Positions 6,211 through 15,108 of a stretch of 64,000 nt of DNA are shown here, piece after piece. Made by a program: the position numbers and the translations under genes. Location of the stretch: assembly GCF_900111495.1 (NCBI RefSeq), contig NZ_FOIU01000002.1, positions 868,001-932,000 of the forward strand, read 5' to 3'. The notes beneath the pieces are model-generated. The model saw only the letters and a program-made list of their open reading frames with translations. It made no database searches and was not told the origin of the DNA. The DNA is from Chryseobacterium wanjuense (GTDB taxonomy: Bacteria > Bacteroidota > Bacteroidia > Flavobacteriales > Weeksellaceae). The first letter of the stretch is position 1; each line of letters begins with the position of its first letter.

Positions 6211-7221
6211 ATGAAATTTTCTACAGAAGAGCTAATAGAAGGAATAAAATCGGGAAACAAACGCCTGATTGCAAAAGCTATTACATTGGTTGAAAGTAAA
6301 AAAGCCGAACACAGAACGCAAGCTGAAGAGCTTTTAAAACAAATCATGCCGCTGACGGGAAATTCTATCCGGGTGGGAGTGACAGGAGTTCCGGGTGCCG
6401 GAAAATCAACTTTTATAGAAAATTTCGGACGGTTGGCGATTTCAAATGGTAAAAAAGTGGCGGTTCTCGCTATTGATCCCAGTTCGGCAATCAATAAAGG
6501 AAGTATTTTGGGCGATAAAACCAGAATGGAAGAGCTCGCAAAAGAAGAAAATGCCTTCATCCGACCTTCCCCGAGTTCGGGATTTTTGGGAGGTGTTGCC
6601 AATACCACTTTCGAAACCATGATGATCTGTGAAGCTGCGGGCTATGATTATATTTTAATAGAAACCGTTGGTGTAGGGCAGTCTGAAGTGCTGGTTGCGG
6701 ATATTACCGATGTTTTTTTATTTCTAAAAATCATCGGCGGCGGTGATGAGCTTCAGGGAATCAAACGCGGAATTATGGAAATGGTAGATGTTATTTTCAT
6801 TAATAAAGTTGAAAAAGAAAATCTTCAGAAAGCAAAAAACACAAGACTGGAATTGAAGCGGGCACTGGATTTTATTCCACCAAAAGAAAAAGACTGGAAA
6901 GTTCCTGTTTTATTGGGTTCTGCTTTGTATAATGAAGGTTTGGGAGAAGTTTTCGAAAAAATTAATGAATTTATTAGCCTTAAAAAGAAAACCCACAGAT
7001 TCGAGGAAGTGAGAATACAACAGGCCGAAAAGCGTTTTGAATATTGGGTTCAGGCATATATTTTATCGATGATGAAAAAAAATAATTCTGTGGAGGAAGC
7101 CTATATTCAGCATAAAAAAAATGCTTCGACAATGGTTTCAAGTCCCAGTACCGAAGCAAAATTATTTGTTGAAAAGTTTTTACGGAATTCGGAATCCGAG
7201 CTTCGAGATTCTGAGAATTAA
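6211..7221 (+). CDS. meaB: MeaB/ArgK-type GTPase, methylmalonyl-CoA mutase chaperone
   Basis: MeaB is a G3E-family P-loop GTPase that protects and gates cobalamin loading of methylmalonyl-CoA mutase. The 336-residue protein has Walker A GVPGAGKS near 59-66, the family segment AIDPSSAINKGSILGDKTRM, the ETVGVGQSE switch region, and NKVEKEN as the guanine-specificity region. Length and domain order match MeaB; the C-terminal helical dimerisation region is present. The mutase genes are not in this window. The gene is monocistronic by context, flanked by repeats and by an opposite-strand gene. Confidence 0.92.
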   Translation: MKFSTEELIEGIKSGNKRLIAKAITLVESKKAEHRTQAEELLKQIMPLTGNSIRVGVTGVPGAGKSTFIENFGRLAISNGKKVAVLAIDPSSAINKGSILGDKTRMEELAKEENAFIRPSPSSGFLGGVANTTFETMMICEAAGYDYILIETVGVGQSEVLVADITDVFLFLKIIGGGDELQGIKRGIMEMVDVIFINKVEKENLQKAKNTRLELKRALDFIPPKEKDWKVPVLLGSALYNEGLGEVFEKINEFISLKKKTHRFEEVRIQQAEKRFEYWVQAYILSMMKKNNSVEEAYIQHKKNASTMVSSPSTEAKLFVEKFLRNSESELRDSEN

Positions 7222-7239
7222 TATTTTTCACAAATAAAA

Positions 7240-7268
7240 TCCCGTATCTCGCATCCCGTACCTCGATA
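7240..7268. repeat. Short degenerate intergenic repeat
   Basis: CCCGTATCTCGCATCCCGTACCTCG consists of two near-copies of a 14-base unit between the converging meaB and DUF4251 genes. A related ATCTCGCATC block is found at 730-740. Confidence 0.35.
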
Positions 7269-7275
7269 AACTCAC

Positions 7276-7818
7276 CTAGGGTTTCTCTTTTTCCTCTTCA
7301 TTTTTTGAAATGTATCCGTCATAAGAAATCGGCTGTCTGTCGTTGCTTCGGATGGACGTAAATGCTTTTCCGTTTTTGAAAACCTCAATGGTAATTTCAT
7401 CCACCGAACTTTGATCATTCACCTTAATTTTTACAATCGATTTTCCTTTTCTACCCTGAGTTGTAGTCACCGTAAAATCTTTTGAAGTAAACCTGTAGCT
7501 ATTCTGGCTTGTGTTTCCGTAAGTTGGATTAAAAACCCTTCCAAAATAAGGTAAAACCACTTCCAGCTTATCTTTTCTTAAATCTATTGAATAATTGTCT
7601 CCCGAAAGATCCAAAAATCTGGTGGATGTAGAATTCGGCAGAGAATTCATTACATTAATGACATCATAATTGGTAGGAGTTGCCCTTTGCGCGTGAAATG
7701 AGAAATCCTTAGAATTCACAAGATTCGTCACTGTTTGGGTGTCCATGTCCTGAGCTGTACAGTTTTGGAAAAGAAATAAAAATCCAAAAATCCATATGAT
7801 CGAAATATACTTTTTCAT
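7276..7818 (-). CDS. DUF4251 domain-containing lipoprotein
   Basis: The protein matches the Bacteroidota DUF4251 type: an N-terminal signal (IIWIFGFLFLFQNC, lipobox Cys about 20), then a region with YDVINVMNSLPN and DLRKDKLEVVLPYFGR leading to a beta-rich C-terminal half (RFTSKDFTVTT). I chose the ATG at 7818 because it places MKKYIS directly before the hydrophobic signal; an upstream in-frame ATG at 7851 would add 11 residues. The function of the family is not established. It is probably exported and lipid-anchored. The acidic, Lys-rich tail (KNEEEKEKP) is unusual but short. Confidence 0.8.
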   Translation of the reverse strand: MKKYISIIWIFGFLFLFQNCTAQDMDTQTVTNLVNSKDFSFHAQRATPTNYDVINVMNSLPNSTSTRFLDLSGDNYSIDLRKDKLEVVLPYFGRVFNPTYGNTSQNSYRFTSKDFTVTTTQGRKGKSIVKIKVNDQSSVDEITIEVFKNGKAFTSIRSNDRQPISYDGYISKNEEEKEKP

Positions 7819-7925
7819 GATAGTAAAATAATTATTAAATTTAAATAGCAAATTACATGCAAATATATCGCTTCTGAAAATTTTGGAATAAAAATTGTTA
7901 AGGTTGAACTAATACACTCGAAACT

Positions 7926-8732
7926 ATGAAAATAAAACATTTATTAGGAATAGGAGCCATTGCTCTGTCAGTTGTAGCATGTACTACAAACCCGATTACG
8001 GGAAGATCTTCTTTGCAGCTAGCAAATAATTCGGAAATTCTGACGATGTCTGCACAGGAATATAAAACAACATTGTCTAAAGGAAAGGTAATCACAGGAA
8101 CGGCAGATGCAAAAAGAGTGGTAAATGTAGGAACAAGAATAAAATCTGCTGCCGAAAGATATTATCAGTCAATCGGGCGTTCTGCAGACCTTGCGAATTA
8201 TAACTGGGAATTTAATCTTTTACAAAGCAACGAGCTGAATGCCTGGTGTATGCCTGGTGGAAAAGTAGCTGTTTATACGGGAATTTTACCGATTACAAAA
8301 AATGATAACGGACTTGCTGTAGTAATGGGACACGAAGTTTCTCACGCTTTGGCAGGACACGGAAATGAGAGAATTTCTCAGGCAATGGTAGCACAATACG
8401 GTGGTGCTATTTTAGGAGGGACGATTTCCAATGCGCAGTGGGCAAGTGTTTTCCAGAAAGTTTATCCTATCGGTTCACAGGTTGCTTTATTGAAATATGG
8501 TAGAAATCAGGAGTCTGAAGCAGATAAAATGGGATTATATTTAATGGGAATGGCAGGCTACGATCCAAGAGAGGCAATTCCTTTCTGGGGAAGAATGGAA
8601 GCGGCTTCTAAAGGAGCAAGACAACCGGAATTCCTTTCTACGCACCCGAATCCGGAAACGAGAATTTCAGATATCAACAAAGATTTACCTCAGGCGCTTG
8701 AATATTATAAGGCTGCTGGAGGAAAAATCTAA
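7926..8732 (+). CDS. M48 family metalloprotease lipoprotein
   Basis: This 268-residue zinc peptidase has the catalytic HEVSH at about 136-140 and the third ligand Glu in ESEAD near 196-200, as in the M48 LoiP/BepA type. The N-terminal signal ends in a lipobox (ALSVVAC, Cys about 19), so it should be lipid-anchored in the periplasm or outer membrane. The C-terminal STHPNPETRI stretch is also typical of periplasmic M48 enzymes. Family members degrade misfolded outer-membrane proteins; the substrate here is unknown. A terminator follows at 8759-8800. Confidence 0.9.
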   Translation: MKIKHLLGIGAIALSVVACTTNPITGRSSLQLANNSEILTMSAQEYKTTLSKGKVITGTADAKRVVNVGTRIKSAAERYYQSIGRSADLANYNWEFNLLQSNELNAWCMPGGKVAVYTGILPITKNDNGLAVVMGHEVSHALAGHGNERISQAMVAQYGGAILGGTISNAQWASVFQKVYPIGSQVALLKYGRNQESEADKMGLYLMGMAGYDPREAIPFWGRMEAASKGARQPEFLSTHPNPETRISDINKDLPQALEYYKAAGGKI

Positions 8733-8758
8733 TTCATAAAGAATTTTTAATCTTGAGT

Positions 8759-8800
8759 AAAAGCCTTATCAAAAATTTGTAAATTTGGTAAGGCTTTTTA
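8759..8800 (+). terminator. Terminator of the M48 protease gene
   Basis: AAAAGCCTTATC and GGTAAGGCTTTTT pair across a 16-base loop and end in T residues. Confidence 0.75.
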
Positions 8801-8825
8801 ATTTTTAATCCTTAAACACAATATC

Positions 8826-9140
8826 ATGAAGAGTTTATCACTTACCGGACTTGTACTTTTGGCTGTTTCAGCTTTACTTTTTTACCTAACGACAGATTTT
8901 ACCGTTGAGAAAATTACCCTTTCACATATTATGGGAGTTATGGCGGGGGTAGGAATTGGCCTCATTATCGGCGGATTGGTAGGATATGTAAGTAAGGGAA
9001 GCGCTATTAAACAAGAGCAGAAAAGAAAAGAATACAAACAATTACAAAAAGATAAAGAAGAGCTGGAAAAGCAGGCGGCCGAAATCGCAAAACGTGAAGC
9101 CGAACTTCGGAATCAGCAAAATCAAAATCCTCAGATCTAG
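8826..9140 (+). CDS. Small membrane protein with C-terminal coiled coil
   Basis: The 104-residue protein has two predicted membrane segments (about 5-22 and 34-57, the second Gly-rich: GVMAGVGIGLIIGGLVG). A charged Lys/Glu/Gln-rich coiled coil follows (about 62-100). I do not recognise the family. The architecture suggests a small inner-membrane protein with a cytosolic coiled coil, perhaps for oligomerisation. It is flanked by terminators on both sides, so it is transcribed alone. Confidence 0.7.
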   Translation: MKSLSLTGLVLLAVSALLFYLTTDFTVEKITLSHIMGVMAGVGIGLIIGGLVGYVSKGSAIKQEQKRKEYKQLQKDKEELEKQAAEIAKREAELRNQQNQNPQI

Positions 9141-9157
9141 TGATCTGAGGATTTTTT
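9124..9157 (+). terminator. Terminator overlapping the small membrane protein gene
   Basis: AAATCCTCAGATC and GATCTGAGGATTT form a perfect stem with a 4-base loop that includes the stop codon, followed by T residues. Confidence 0.9.
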
Positions 9158-9177
9158 ATAGTTGTTATTTTCAGGAA

Positions 9178-9789
9178 TTAAAATTTGTATCCAACGCCCA
9201 CCATAAATAAGTTGGGTCTGTTGTCGTATCTTATTTCTTCACCCGAAACTCTGTTGATAAAGTTTCTGGAATCTTTGCTGAAAGCACCTTCATATCTTGC
9301 ATTCAGAATTAATTTTGAAATTTCAACCTGGGCGCCGAACTGGTAACCTACCGTGAAATTATCCCTTGCATTTTCCGTAAAATCGTTGAAAGTATCTTCC
9401 TTGCTCAGATTATAACTTGCTACCGGACCTACAAAAACACCCAACGTATTTCCTAAAATATTGTATCCTAACAATATAGGAACGTCGATTCTGCTGCTTT
9501 TTACATCAAATGTTGTATTGTCTGCAGTGAACTCGTTTTTGAAATTGGTGTAATACAATTCCGGCATTAAGTAAAATGATGTAGGCAAGCCCACTTTTAA
9601 TGAAAGTCCTACGTTGAAACCTACATTATTCTTTCCTTCTCCTTCAATCGCCTGGTTTACTGTTCCTTTAATGTTCTTCCAGGAAGGAGATCCTGTCGGA
9701 AATATGATATTTGCCTTTCCCGCCAGAGAAATCTGAGCAGATGCAAACATCGAAAAACCTATTAATGCTATACTAAAAACCTTTTTCAT
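9178..9789 (-). CDS. Outer membrane beta-barrel protein in the mla-like operon
   Basis: The 203-residue protein begins with a signal peptide (IALIGFSMFASAQ) and continues with alternating hydrophobic strands ending in an aromatic residue (MVGVGYKF), as in small porin-like barrels of the OMP_b-brl type. Its start overlaps the end of the ABC ATPase gene by 17 bases, so it is the third gene of an mlaE-mlaF-barrel operon. That arrangement suggests an outer-membrane partner of the lipid transporter, but many small barrels of this kind have no known function. Confidence 0.8.
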   Translation of the reverse strand: MKKVFSIALIGFSMFASAQISLAGKANIIFPTGSPSWKNIKGTVNQAIEGEGKNNVGFNVGLSLKVGLPTSFYLMPELYYTNFKNEFTADNTTFDVKSSRIDVPILLGYNILGNTLGVFVGPVASYNLSKEDTFNDFTENARDNFTVGYQFGAQVEISKLILNARYEGAFSKDSRNFINRVSGEEIRYDNRPNLFMVGVGYKF

Positions 9790-10588
9790 TTTCGTCTATT
9801 TTTGTGATTGTATTATCAATAGTTTTATTATTTTCAAGTAAATATTCTCTCAGTTCTTTAAAGAGTTCTGATGAATAAACGAAGTCAATCAAATTTTTAT
9901 TGCCTGCCGTGATCAGGATATCTTTATTTCCTTCCCATTCTTTAATTCCTAATCTTAGATAAACAATTTTCTCGCCAATCGTCATTACGGAGTTCATATC
10001 GTGCGTATTGATGATTGTAGTAGTATTATATTCTTTTGTGATTTCCAGCAAAAGGTCATCGATTACGTTGGATGTATAAGGATCCAGACCGGAGTTTGGT
10101 TCGTCACAGAAAAGATATTTCGGGTTGTTTACAATAGCTCTTGCGATGGCCACCCTTTTTTGCATCCCCCCGGAAATCTCGGACGGGAATTTTCTGTTGG
10201 CTTTATCAAGATGCACTCTTCCGATTACTTCAAAAACCCTTTTCTTTTTTTCACGGAAAGTAAGATTGGTAAACATATCCAGCGGAAACATGATATTTTC
10301 TTCCACTGTTAAAGAGTCAAACAAAGCACTTCCCTGGAATACCGTTCCGATTTCTGAGCGAAGATGCTGCTTCTCCTCACGGCTCATTACGTTGATATCT
10401 CTTCCGTCGAAAAGAATTTCTCCAGAAGTTGGCTGGTAAACATTCAGTAAGCTTTTTAGGAAAACGGTTTTTCCCGATCCACTCTGTCCAATAATTAAGT
10501 TTACTTTTCCTTTATCAAAAGAGGTTGAAATTCCTTTAAGTACTTCAACTTCATCAAAACTTTTTTTAAGATTTTTTACCTCAATCAT
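9773..10588 (-). CDS. mlaF: MlaF-like ABC transporter ATP-binding protein
   Basis: ATPase of a phospholipid-trafficking ABC transporter at the inner membrane. From the start at 10588 the protein has 271 residues: Walker A GQSGSGKT at about 34-41, signature ISGGMQKRVAIARA, Walker B YLFCDEPNSGLD and the switch His in NTHDMNS. An upstream in-frame start at 10648 exists, but MIEVKNLKKSF is the usual beginning of this family and its ATG overlaps the stop of the permease gene (TAATG), the signature of translational coupling. The MlaD-type substrate-binding partner is encoded separately at 30765-31715. Confidence 0.88.
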   Translation of the reverse strand: MIEVKNLKKSFDEVEVLKGISTSFDKGKVNLIIGQSGSGKTVFLKSLLNVYQPTSGEILFDGRDINVMSREEKQHLRSEIGTVFQGSALFDSLTVEENIMFPLDMFTNLTFREKKKRVFEVIGRVHLDKANRKFPSEISGGMQKRVAIARAIVNNPKYLFCDEPNSGLDPYTSNVIDDLLLEITKEYNTTTIINTHDMNSVMTIGEKIVYLRLGIKEWEGNKDILITAGNKNLIDFVYSSELFKELREYLLENNKTIDNTITKIDENEKGF

Positions 10589-11340
10589 TAGCTTAATATT
10601 AATTGGGTTAATAATAATTCGGAAAGGATAATGAATACCATTGTCCAAACTACTGCCTGCGTACTAGCTCTACCTACTTCCAGTGAACCACCTTTTACAT
10701 TATATCCGAAATAAGCAGGAACTGAAGCAATAATGAATGCAAAAACGATGGTTTTTGTGAATGCATAAAAAATGAATAAGTTGGGCATATACATCTGAAT
10801 ACCCACTACATAATCATTTGTCGTCCAGTTTCCCGTTAAAATACCTGCAACATATCCGCCTCCGATACCGAAAACGATACTGATTGCGATGAGTAAAGGA
10901 TTAAAAATAACACAGGCGATTATTTTAGGTAAAATCAGAAAATTCGGAGAGTTTACTCCCATAATATCCAATGCGTCGATCTGCTCAGAAACCCTCATTG
11001 TTCCGATACTCGAAGCGATGTATGAACCTACTTTTCCTGCTAAAATCAAGCTGATAATGGTAGGGGAAAACTCTAGGACTAAAACCGCCTTTGTAGCATA
11101 TCCTACAAATGATGGAGGAATAGGGAACGAAGATGCATCAAAATTATTAAACATCTGGATGGCAACTACCGCTCCTACGAATATGGATGTGAAGATCACC
11201 AATCCGAATGAATTGACTCCCAAATCATTGATCTCTCTCATGAACAGCTTCCAGAACACTCTCATTTTCTGAGGTTTCTGTATGGATTTACCTAGAAGGA
11301 TAATGTATTCTCCTATTGCTGTAAAAAACTTTTTTAACAT
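10588..11340 (-). CDS. mlaE: MlaE-like ABC transporter permease
   Basis: The 250-residue membrane protein matches the MlaE permease family: several hydrophobic segments and the conserved ALVLEFSPTIISLILAGKVG-type central region, with EQIDALDIMGVNSPNFL following. It forms the membrane channel of the MCE/Mla lipid transporter. It is first in the operon and overlaps the mlaF start by one base. No gene lies immediately upstream on this strand within 100 bases. Confidence 0.9.
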   Translation of the reverse strand: MLKKFFTAIGEYIILLGKSIQKPQKMRVFWKLFMREINDLGVNSFGLVIFTSIFVGAVVAIQMFNNFDASSFPIPPSFVGYATKAVLVLEFSPTIISLILAGKVGSYIASSIGTMRVSEQIDALDIMGVNSPNFLILPKIIACVIFNPLLIAISIVFGIGGGYVAGILTGNWTTNDYVVGIQMYMPNLFIFYAFTKTIVFAFIIASVPAYFGYNVKGGSLEVGRASTQAVVWTMVFIILSELLLTQLILS

Positions 11341-11444
11341 TCTGCTAAATTAGACTTTTTTTATTTAATTAGATTAAGATTGAGGTTAAGTCTGACGCTC
11401 ATTTATGATTAAAAATCAGCTCAAAACTTACCTGTTTTACCTAT

Positions 11445-12815
11445 TTATTTTGCATTTTTATCTCCGGTGATCACCAGTAAAACGGTTTTTAAAATAATAA
11501 CCAGATCCAGGACGAAACTCCAGTTTCTTACGTAGAATGCATCTGCCAAAACCCGCTTATTCATCTCCACTTCCACATCTCCTGCATCACCGCGAAGTCC
11601 GTTTACCTGCGCCAAGCCTGTAATTCCCGGGCTTACCATGCTTCTCAGACTGTATCGCCCGATTTTTGGTTTGTAGTAATTATCAACAGCCAGCATATGT
11701 GGTCTTGGTCCGACGATTGACATTTCACCTTTCAAAACATTCAAAAACTGCGGCATCTCGTCGAGACTGGTTTTTCTTAAAAATTTTCCGATCCGTGTAA
11801 TTCTGGAATCATTTTCACTGGTGGTTTTCGTTGAAGATTCGTTATTAACGACCATTGTTCTGAACTTAATACAATCAAAAACTTCTTCATGAAAACCATA
11901 TCTTTTCTGTATGAAAAAAACGGGCCCTTTTGATGAAGATTTAATTAAAATTGCAATAAGCGGAAACAGCCACGAGCAGATACACACCAAAATAATGGAT
12001 GAAAAAACGATGTCGAATATTCTTTTTAATAAAAAATTAGAATAATAATCCAACGGATATTTGGCTTGGTTTAAAACCGGCTGTGTCTGGATATATCCCA
12101 TATCATACAAAAAGAAATCACTTTGTGTAATACTGGGAATCAGAGAAATATGAACTTTGTTCGCCTCTGCCAATTTGAAAATTTCTTTCTCAGTTTTCTC
12201 GTTGAATGAATTTTCTATAGGAATAAAAAGCGTGTGAATTCCGTTTGTTTTCCAGAATTCGATTAATTCTTCCGGTTTTATCTCAGGATTTTTATATTCG
12301 AAAATTTTATACCCGTAATCTCTTCTTTCCGTTAAAATGTTTTTTAAAACTTCTGTAGAGCTGTCTTCATGCAGAAACATAATATTCCTGTGGTTGATCC
12401 CCAGACTACGGACGTATTTAATTCCAAAATAAATCAAAGATTTTGTAAGGAAAATAAAGAAAAACAGATAAAACGACAGCCAGTAAATATCCGAATTGAA
12501 AAATACATTGTAACTGACTTTCCCAATCAGCAAAACCCCAAGAATAAACAATAAAAAATGAACCAGGAGTCTTTCCAAAAACAGAGTGTAGGTCAGGTTT
12601 CTGGGAATATTATAAATCCTTGTCCTGCCACTGAGAAGCATCCAGAACAAAAACAATAATACCAAAGAAAAAACGTTTTGATACCAGGTTTCCTGATTGT
12701 ATTTAAGATTTTGGTTTCTGCTGACAAAAAAGAATATGAAAATAGATGCAATAACCAAAAGGTCAAGCAAAATAATGATCGATTTTAGGTATCTAGAGTA
12801 TCGAATTCTCTGCAT
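11445..12815 (-). CDS. Exopolysaccharide polyprenyl glycosylphosphotransferase
   Basis: The 456-residue protein has several N-terminal membrane segments, a central cytosolic Rossmann-like region and a C-terminal bacterial sugar transferase domain. The last includes the membrane segment with FDIVFSS, then PVFFIQKRYG, FRTM, TSLDEMPQFLNVLKGEMS and VGPRP. Such enzymes (WcaJ/WbaP type) load the first sugar phosphate onto undecaprenyl phosphate for capsule, exopolysaccharide or O-antigen synthesis. Donor sugar is unknown. The nearest sugar-related gene is pgi in the minus-strand cluster just upstream, while the glycosyltransferase and flippase at 34.6-37 kb are distant. Confidence 0.9.
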   Translation of the reverse strand: MQRIRYSRYLKSIIILLDLLVIASIFIFFFVSRNQNLKYNQETWYQNVFSLVLLFLFWMLLSGRTRIYNIPRNLTYTLFLERLLVHFLLFILGVLLIGKVSYNVFFNSDIYWLSFYLFFFIFLTKSLIYFGIKYVRSLGINHRNIMFLHEDSSTEVLKNILTERRDYGYKIFEYKNPEIKPEELIEFWKTNGIHTLFIPIENSFNEKTEKEIFKLAEANKVHISLIPSITQSDFFLYDMGYIQTQPVLNQAKYPLDYYSNFLLKRIFDIVFSSIILVCICSWLFPLIAILIKSSSKGPVFFIQKRYGFHEEVFDCIKFRTMVVNNESSTKTTSENDSRITRIGKFLRKTSLDEMPQFLNVLKGEMSIVGPRPHMLAVDNYYKPKIGRYSLRSMVSPGITGLAQVNGLRGDAGDVEVEMNKRVLADAFYVRNWSFVLDLVIILKTVLLVITGDKNAK

Positions 12816-12856
12816 CTATCTGTATTACGGATACGAAGAGCTAAGTTACATATTTT

Positions 12857-13486
12857 TTACGGGATATTAAGATATTTATGGGTCTGCACTGAAGCCCGCC
12901 ATTCAGGGTGTTCCAGAATGAAATCTGTAATTTTTGGATACATTTCATCACGCTTGCTCCATTCACTCTGAAGATATAATGTGCAGTTTCCTGAAACTTT
13001 AGCGGCCTGTTCCTGAGCAAATTTAAAATCATTATTATTAAATACAATTACTTTAAGCTCATGAGCTTTAGCATAAATTTCCTCTTTTGGCAGTCCTGTT
13101 TTTTTTGGTGAAAGGGTAATCCAGTCGATTTGTCCGCTCATCGGATAGGCTCCGGATGTTTCAATATGAATGGTGCAACCCAATTCTTTTAATTTGGATG
13201 TTAAAATATCAAGATTCCACATTAAAGGTTCTCCGCCTGTTAAAACGATTGTCTTACAGTGCTTTGCTGCAGTTTCGGCAATTTCTTCTGCATTCATCAG
13301 CGGATGTAAATTCGGATCCCAGCTTTCCTTTACATCACACCAGTGACACCCGACGTCGCAACCGCCCAGTCTGATGAAATAGGCTGCTTTTCCGGTGTGT
13401 GCTCCTTCTCCCTGAAGAGTGTAAAAATGCTCCATCACTGGGAGCATTTTACCTTCTTTTAATAATATTTCTTCTGTTAAATTCAT
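12857..13486 (-). CDS. queE: 7-carboxy-7-deazaguanine synthase
   Basis: QueE is a radical SAM enzyme that makes the 7-deazaguanine ring for queuosine. The 4Fe-4S cysteines lie in GGCDVGCHWCD, a C-x3-C-x2-C pattern typical of QueE. LQGEGAHTGKAAYFIRLGG and TGGEPLMW are also family segments. I chose the ATG at 13486, seven bases after the folD stop; the longer frame to 13525 would overlap folD. The resulting 209 residues fit the family. Other queuosine genes are not in the window. Confidence 0.92.
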   Translation of the reverse strand: MNLTEEILLKEGKMLPVMEHFYTLQGEGAHTGKAAYFIRLGGCDVGCHWCDVKESWDPNLHPLMNAEEIAETAAKHCKTIVLTGGEPLMWNLDILTSKLKELGCTIHIETSGAYPMSGQIDWITLSPKKTGLPKEEIYAKAHELKVIVFNNNDFKFAQEQAAKVSGNCTLYLQSEWSKRDEMYPKITDFILEHPEWRASVQTHKYLNIP

Positions 13487-13493
13487 TTTAAAA

Positions 13494-14378
13494 TTAGTCG
13501 TTATAGACCGAAGTTTTATAAGCAATGATGGTATTTTTCATCAACATCGCTCTTGTCATAGGTCCTACACCTCCCGGAACAGGCGTGATCCAGCTTGCTT
13601 TGGCAGCGCAGCTGTCAAAATCTACGTCACCAGCCAGATAATATCCTTTCGGAGAATCGTCGTCTACTCTTGTGATACCTACGTCTACAATCACCGCTCC
13701 GTCTTTGATCATGTCTCCTTTCAGGAAATGAGGATCGCCTAAAGCTGTAATGACGATGTCTGCTTTTTTAGTATATTCTTCGATGTCTTTTGTATAAGAG
13801 TGTGTCAACGTAACCGTAGAATTTCCCGGGAAATCTTTTCTTCCCATCAGGATACTCATTGGTCTTCCTACGATTTTACTTCTTCCGATGATGACACAGT
13901 CTTTCCCTTTTGTTTCAATATTGTATCTCTCCAATAATGTTAAAATTCCGAATGGAGTTGCGGGCAGGAAAGTATCCATTTCCAACGCCATTTTCCCGAA
14001 ATTTGTAGGGTGGAAACCGTCAACATCTTTTCTTGGATCAATCGCATTGATAATTTTTTCCTGATCAACCTGATCTGGTAAAGGCAACTGAACGATGAAT
14101 CCGTCTACAGATTTATCTTTATTAAGTTCCTCGATTTTTTCCAATAATTCAGATTCAGAAACCGTACTTGGAAATTTGATCAGGCTCGATTGAAATCCTA
14201 CTTCTTCACAATCTTTTACTTTAGCATTTACATAAGCCTTGCTTGCTCCGTTGTTTCCGACAAGAATGGCCACCAAATGCGGCGCTCTTCTTTTCCCTGC
14301 AACAATTTTTTCAACTTCAGCCTTGATTTCCTGTTTTATTTCTTTGGATACTTTTAATCCGTCAAGAATTTCTGCCAT
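13494..14378 (-). CDS. folD: Bifunctional methylenetetrahydrofolate dehydrogenase/cyclohydrolase
   Basis: FolD interconverts 5,10-methylene-, methenyl- and 10-formyl-tetrahydrofolate in the cytosol. The 294-residue protein has the catalytic Lys region (AYVNAKVKDCEEVGF), QLPLPDQVD, the NADP-binding GRSKIVGRPM and the C-terminal PVPGGVGPMTRAML. It begins one base after the fkbM-like gene and is followed seven bases later by queE, so it is part of a compact minus-strand cluster starting at pgi. Confidence 0.95.
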   Translation of the reverse strand: MAEILDGLKVSKEIKQEIKAEVEKIVAGKRRAPHLVAILVGNNGASKAYVNAKVKDCEEVGFQSSLIKFPSTVSESELLEKIEELNKDKSVDGFIVQLPLPDQVDQEKIINAIDPRKDVDGFHPTNFGKMALEMDTFLPATPFGILTLLERYNIETKGKDCVIIGRSKIVGRPMSILMGRKDFPGNSTVTLTHSYTKDIEEYTKKADIVITALGDPHFLKGDMIKDGAVIVDVGITRVDDDSPKGYYLAGDVDFDSCAAKASWITPVPGGVGPMTRAMLMKNTIIAYKTSVYND

Positions 14379-14379
14379 T

Positions 14380-15108
14380 TTACTTTTTATTATTTATTAG
14401 ATTTTTATTAATTAAAGATATTTCTTCAAATGTCTCAGAAATACCAAAAACCAGAAAATCATGTTTTCTTAATTTTTCCAGCATGTCAATTGTTCTTTGC
14501 TGTCCGTTTTCAAAAAAACGCTCATGAACTTCTACGAGAATCTGTCCAATTTCAACATTTGAATTTAATATACTTTCAATAACATTATATTCAAAGCCTT
14601 CAATATCCATCTTTAAAACATCAATTTTTTTATGTTCCAGCATATGAGCAATGTCTTGAAGAGATTGCAGCTGAACTTCAATCTTTGAGTCTGAATCAAC
14701 ATTATTTTGCTGAACAAGACTTCCTGAAACATAATTTGGATTTTTAGGAAGATAAAAATAATCTACAGTAGTTTTATCTCCAATTCCGGAACTGTAAAAT
14801 TTAAAATTCTCAGGAACCTGTCTGGATTTTATCCAATTAATTGATTTGGGAGTGGGATCAAAGCCGAAAACAAGGCAATTATTATCCTTAATCATCTCTT
14901 CATCAAAAGAAATATCTTCCCCGATACCGAAAGAATAAACAATGGAGTTTTTATCTAAAAATTCTGTAGCAACATAAAATCCTCCATAATCATTTCCCAA
15001 CCATTTTTTTTGGATACTAATATCCTTTTTTAGATGGTTTGTTGTCGGGCTTAAGGATAATTGAATAAATTTAATTTTCCTTTTTAATTTGTGTATTGTG
15101 TTAAGCAT
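14380..15108 (-). CDS. FkbM family methyltransferase
   Basis: The 242-residue protein has the FkbM-type SAM methyltransferase layout: [15 protein letters not shown] as the SAM-binding loop, VFGFDPTP as the second acidic strand, and [18 protein letters not shown] in the catalytic half. Relatives methylate hydroxyl groups of sugars, lipids or polyketides. The gene is wedged between pgi (8-base overlap) and folD (1-base gap). Its nearness to a polyprenyl glycosylphosphotransferase fits a glycan target, but the substrate is not evident. No membrane segment or signal peptide is seen. Confidence 0.8.
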   Translation of the reverse strand: MLNTIHKLKRKIKFIQLSLSPTTNHLKKDISIQKKWLGNDYGGFYVATEFLDKNSIVYSFGIGEDISFDEEMIKDNNCLVFGFDPTPKSINWIKSRQVPENFKFYSSGIGDKTTVDYFYLPKNPNYVSGSLVQQNNVDSDSKIEVQLQSLQDIAHMLEHKKIDVLKMDIEGFEYNVIESILNSNVEIGQILVEVHERFFENGQQRTIDMLEKLRKHDFLVFGISETFEEISLINKNLINNKK

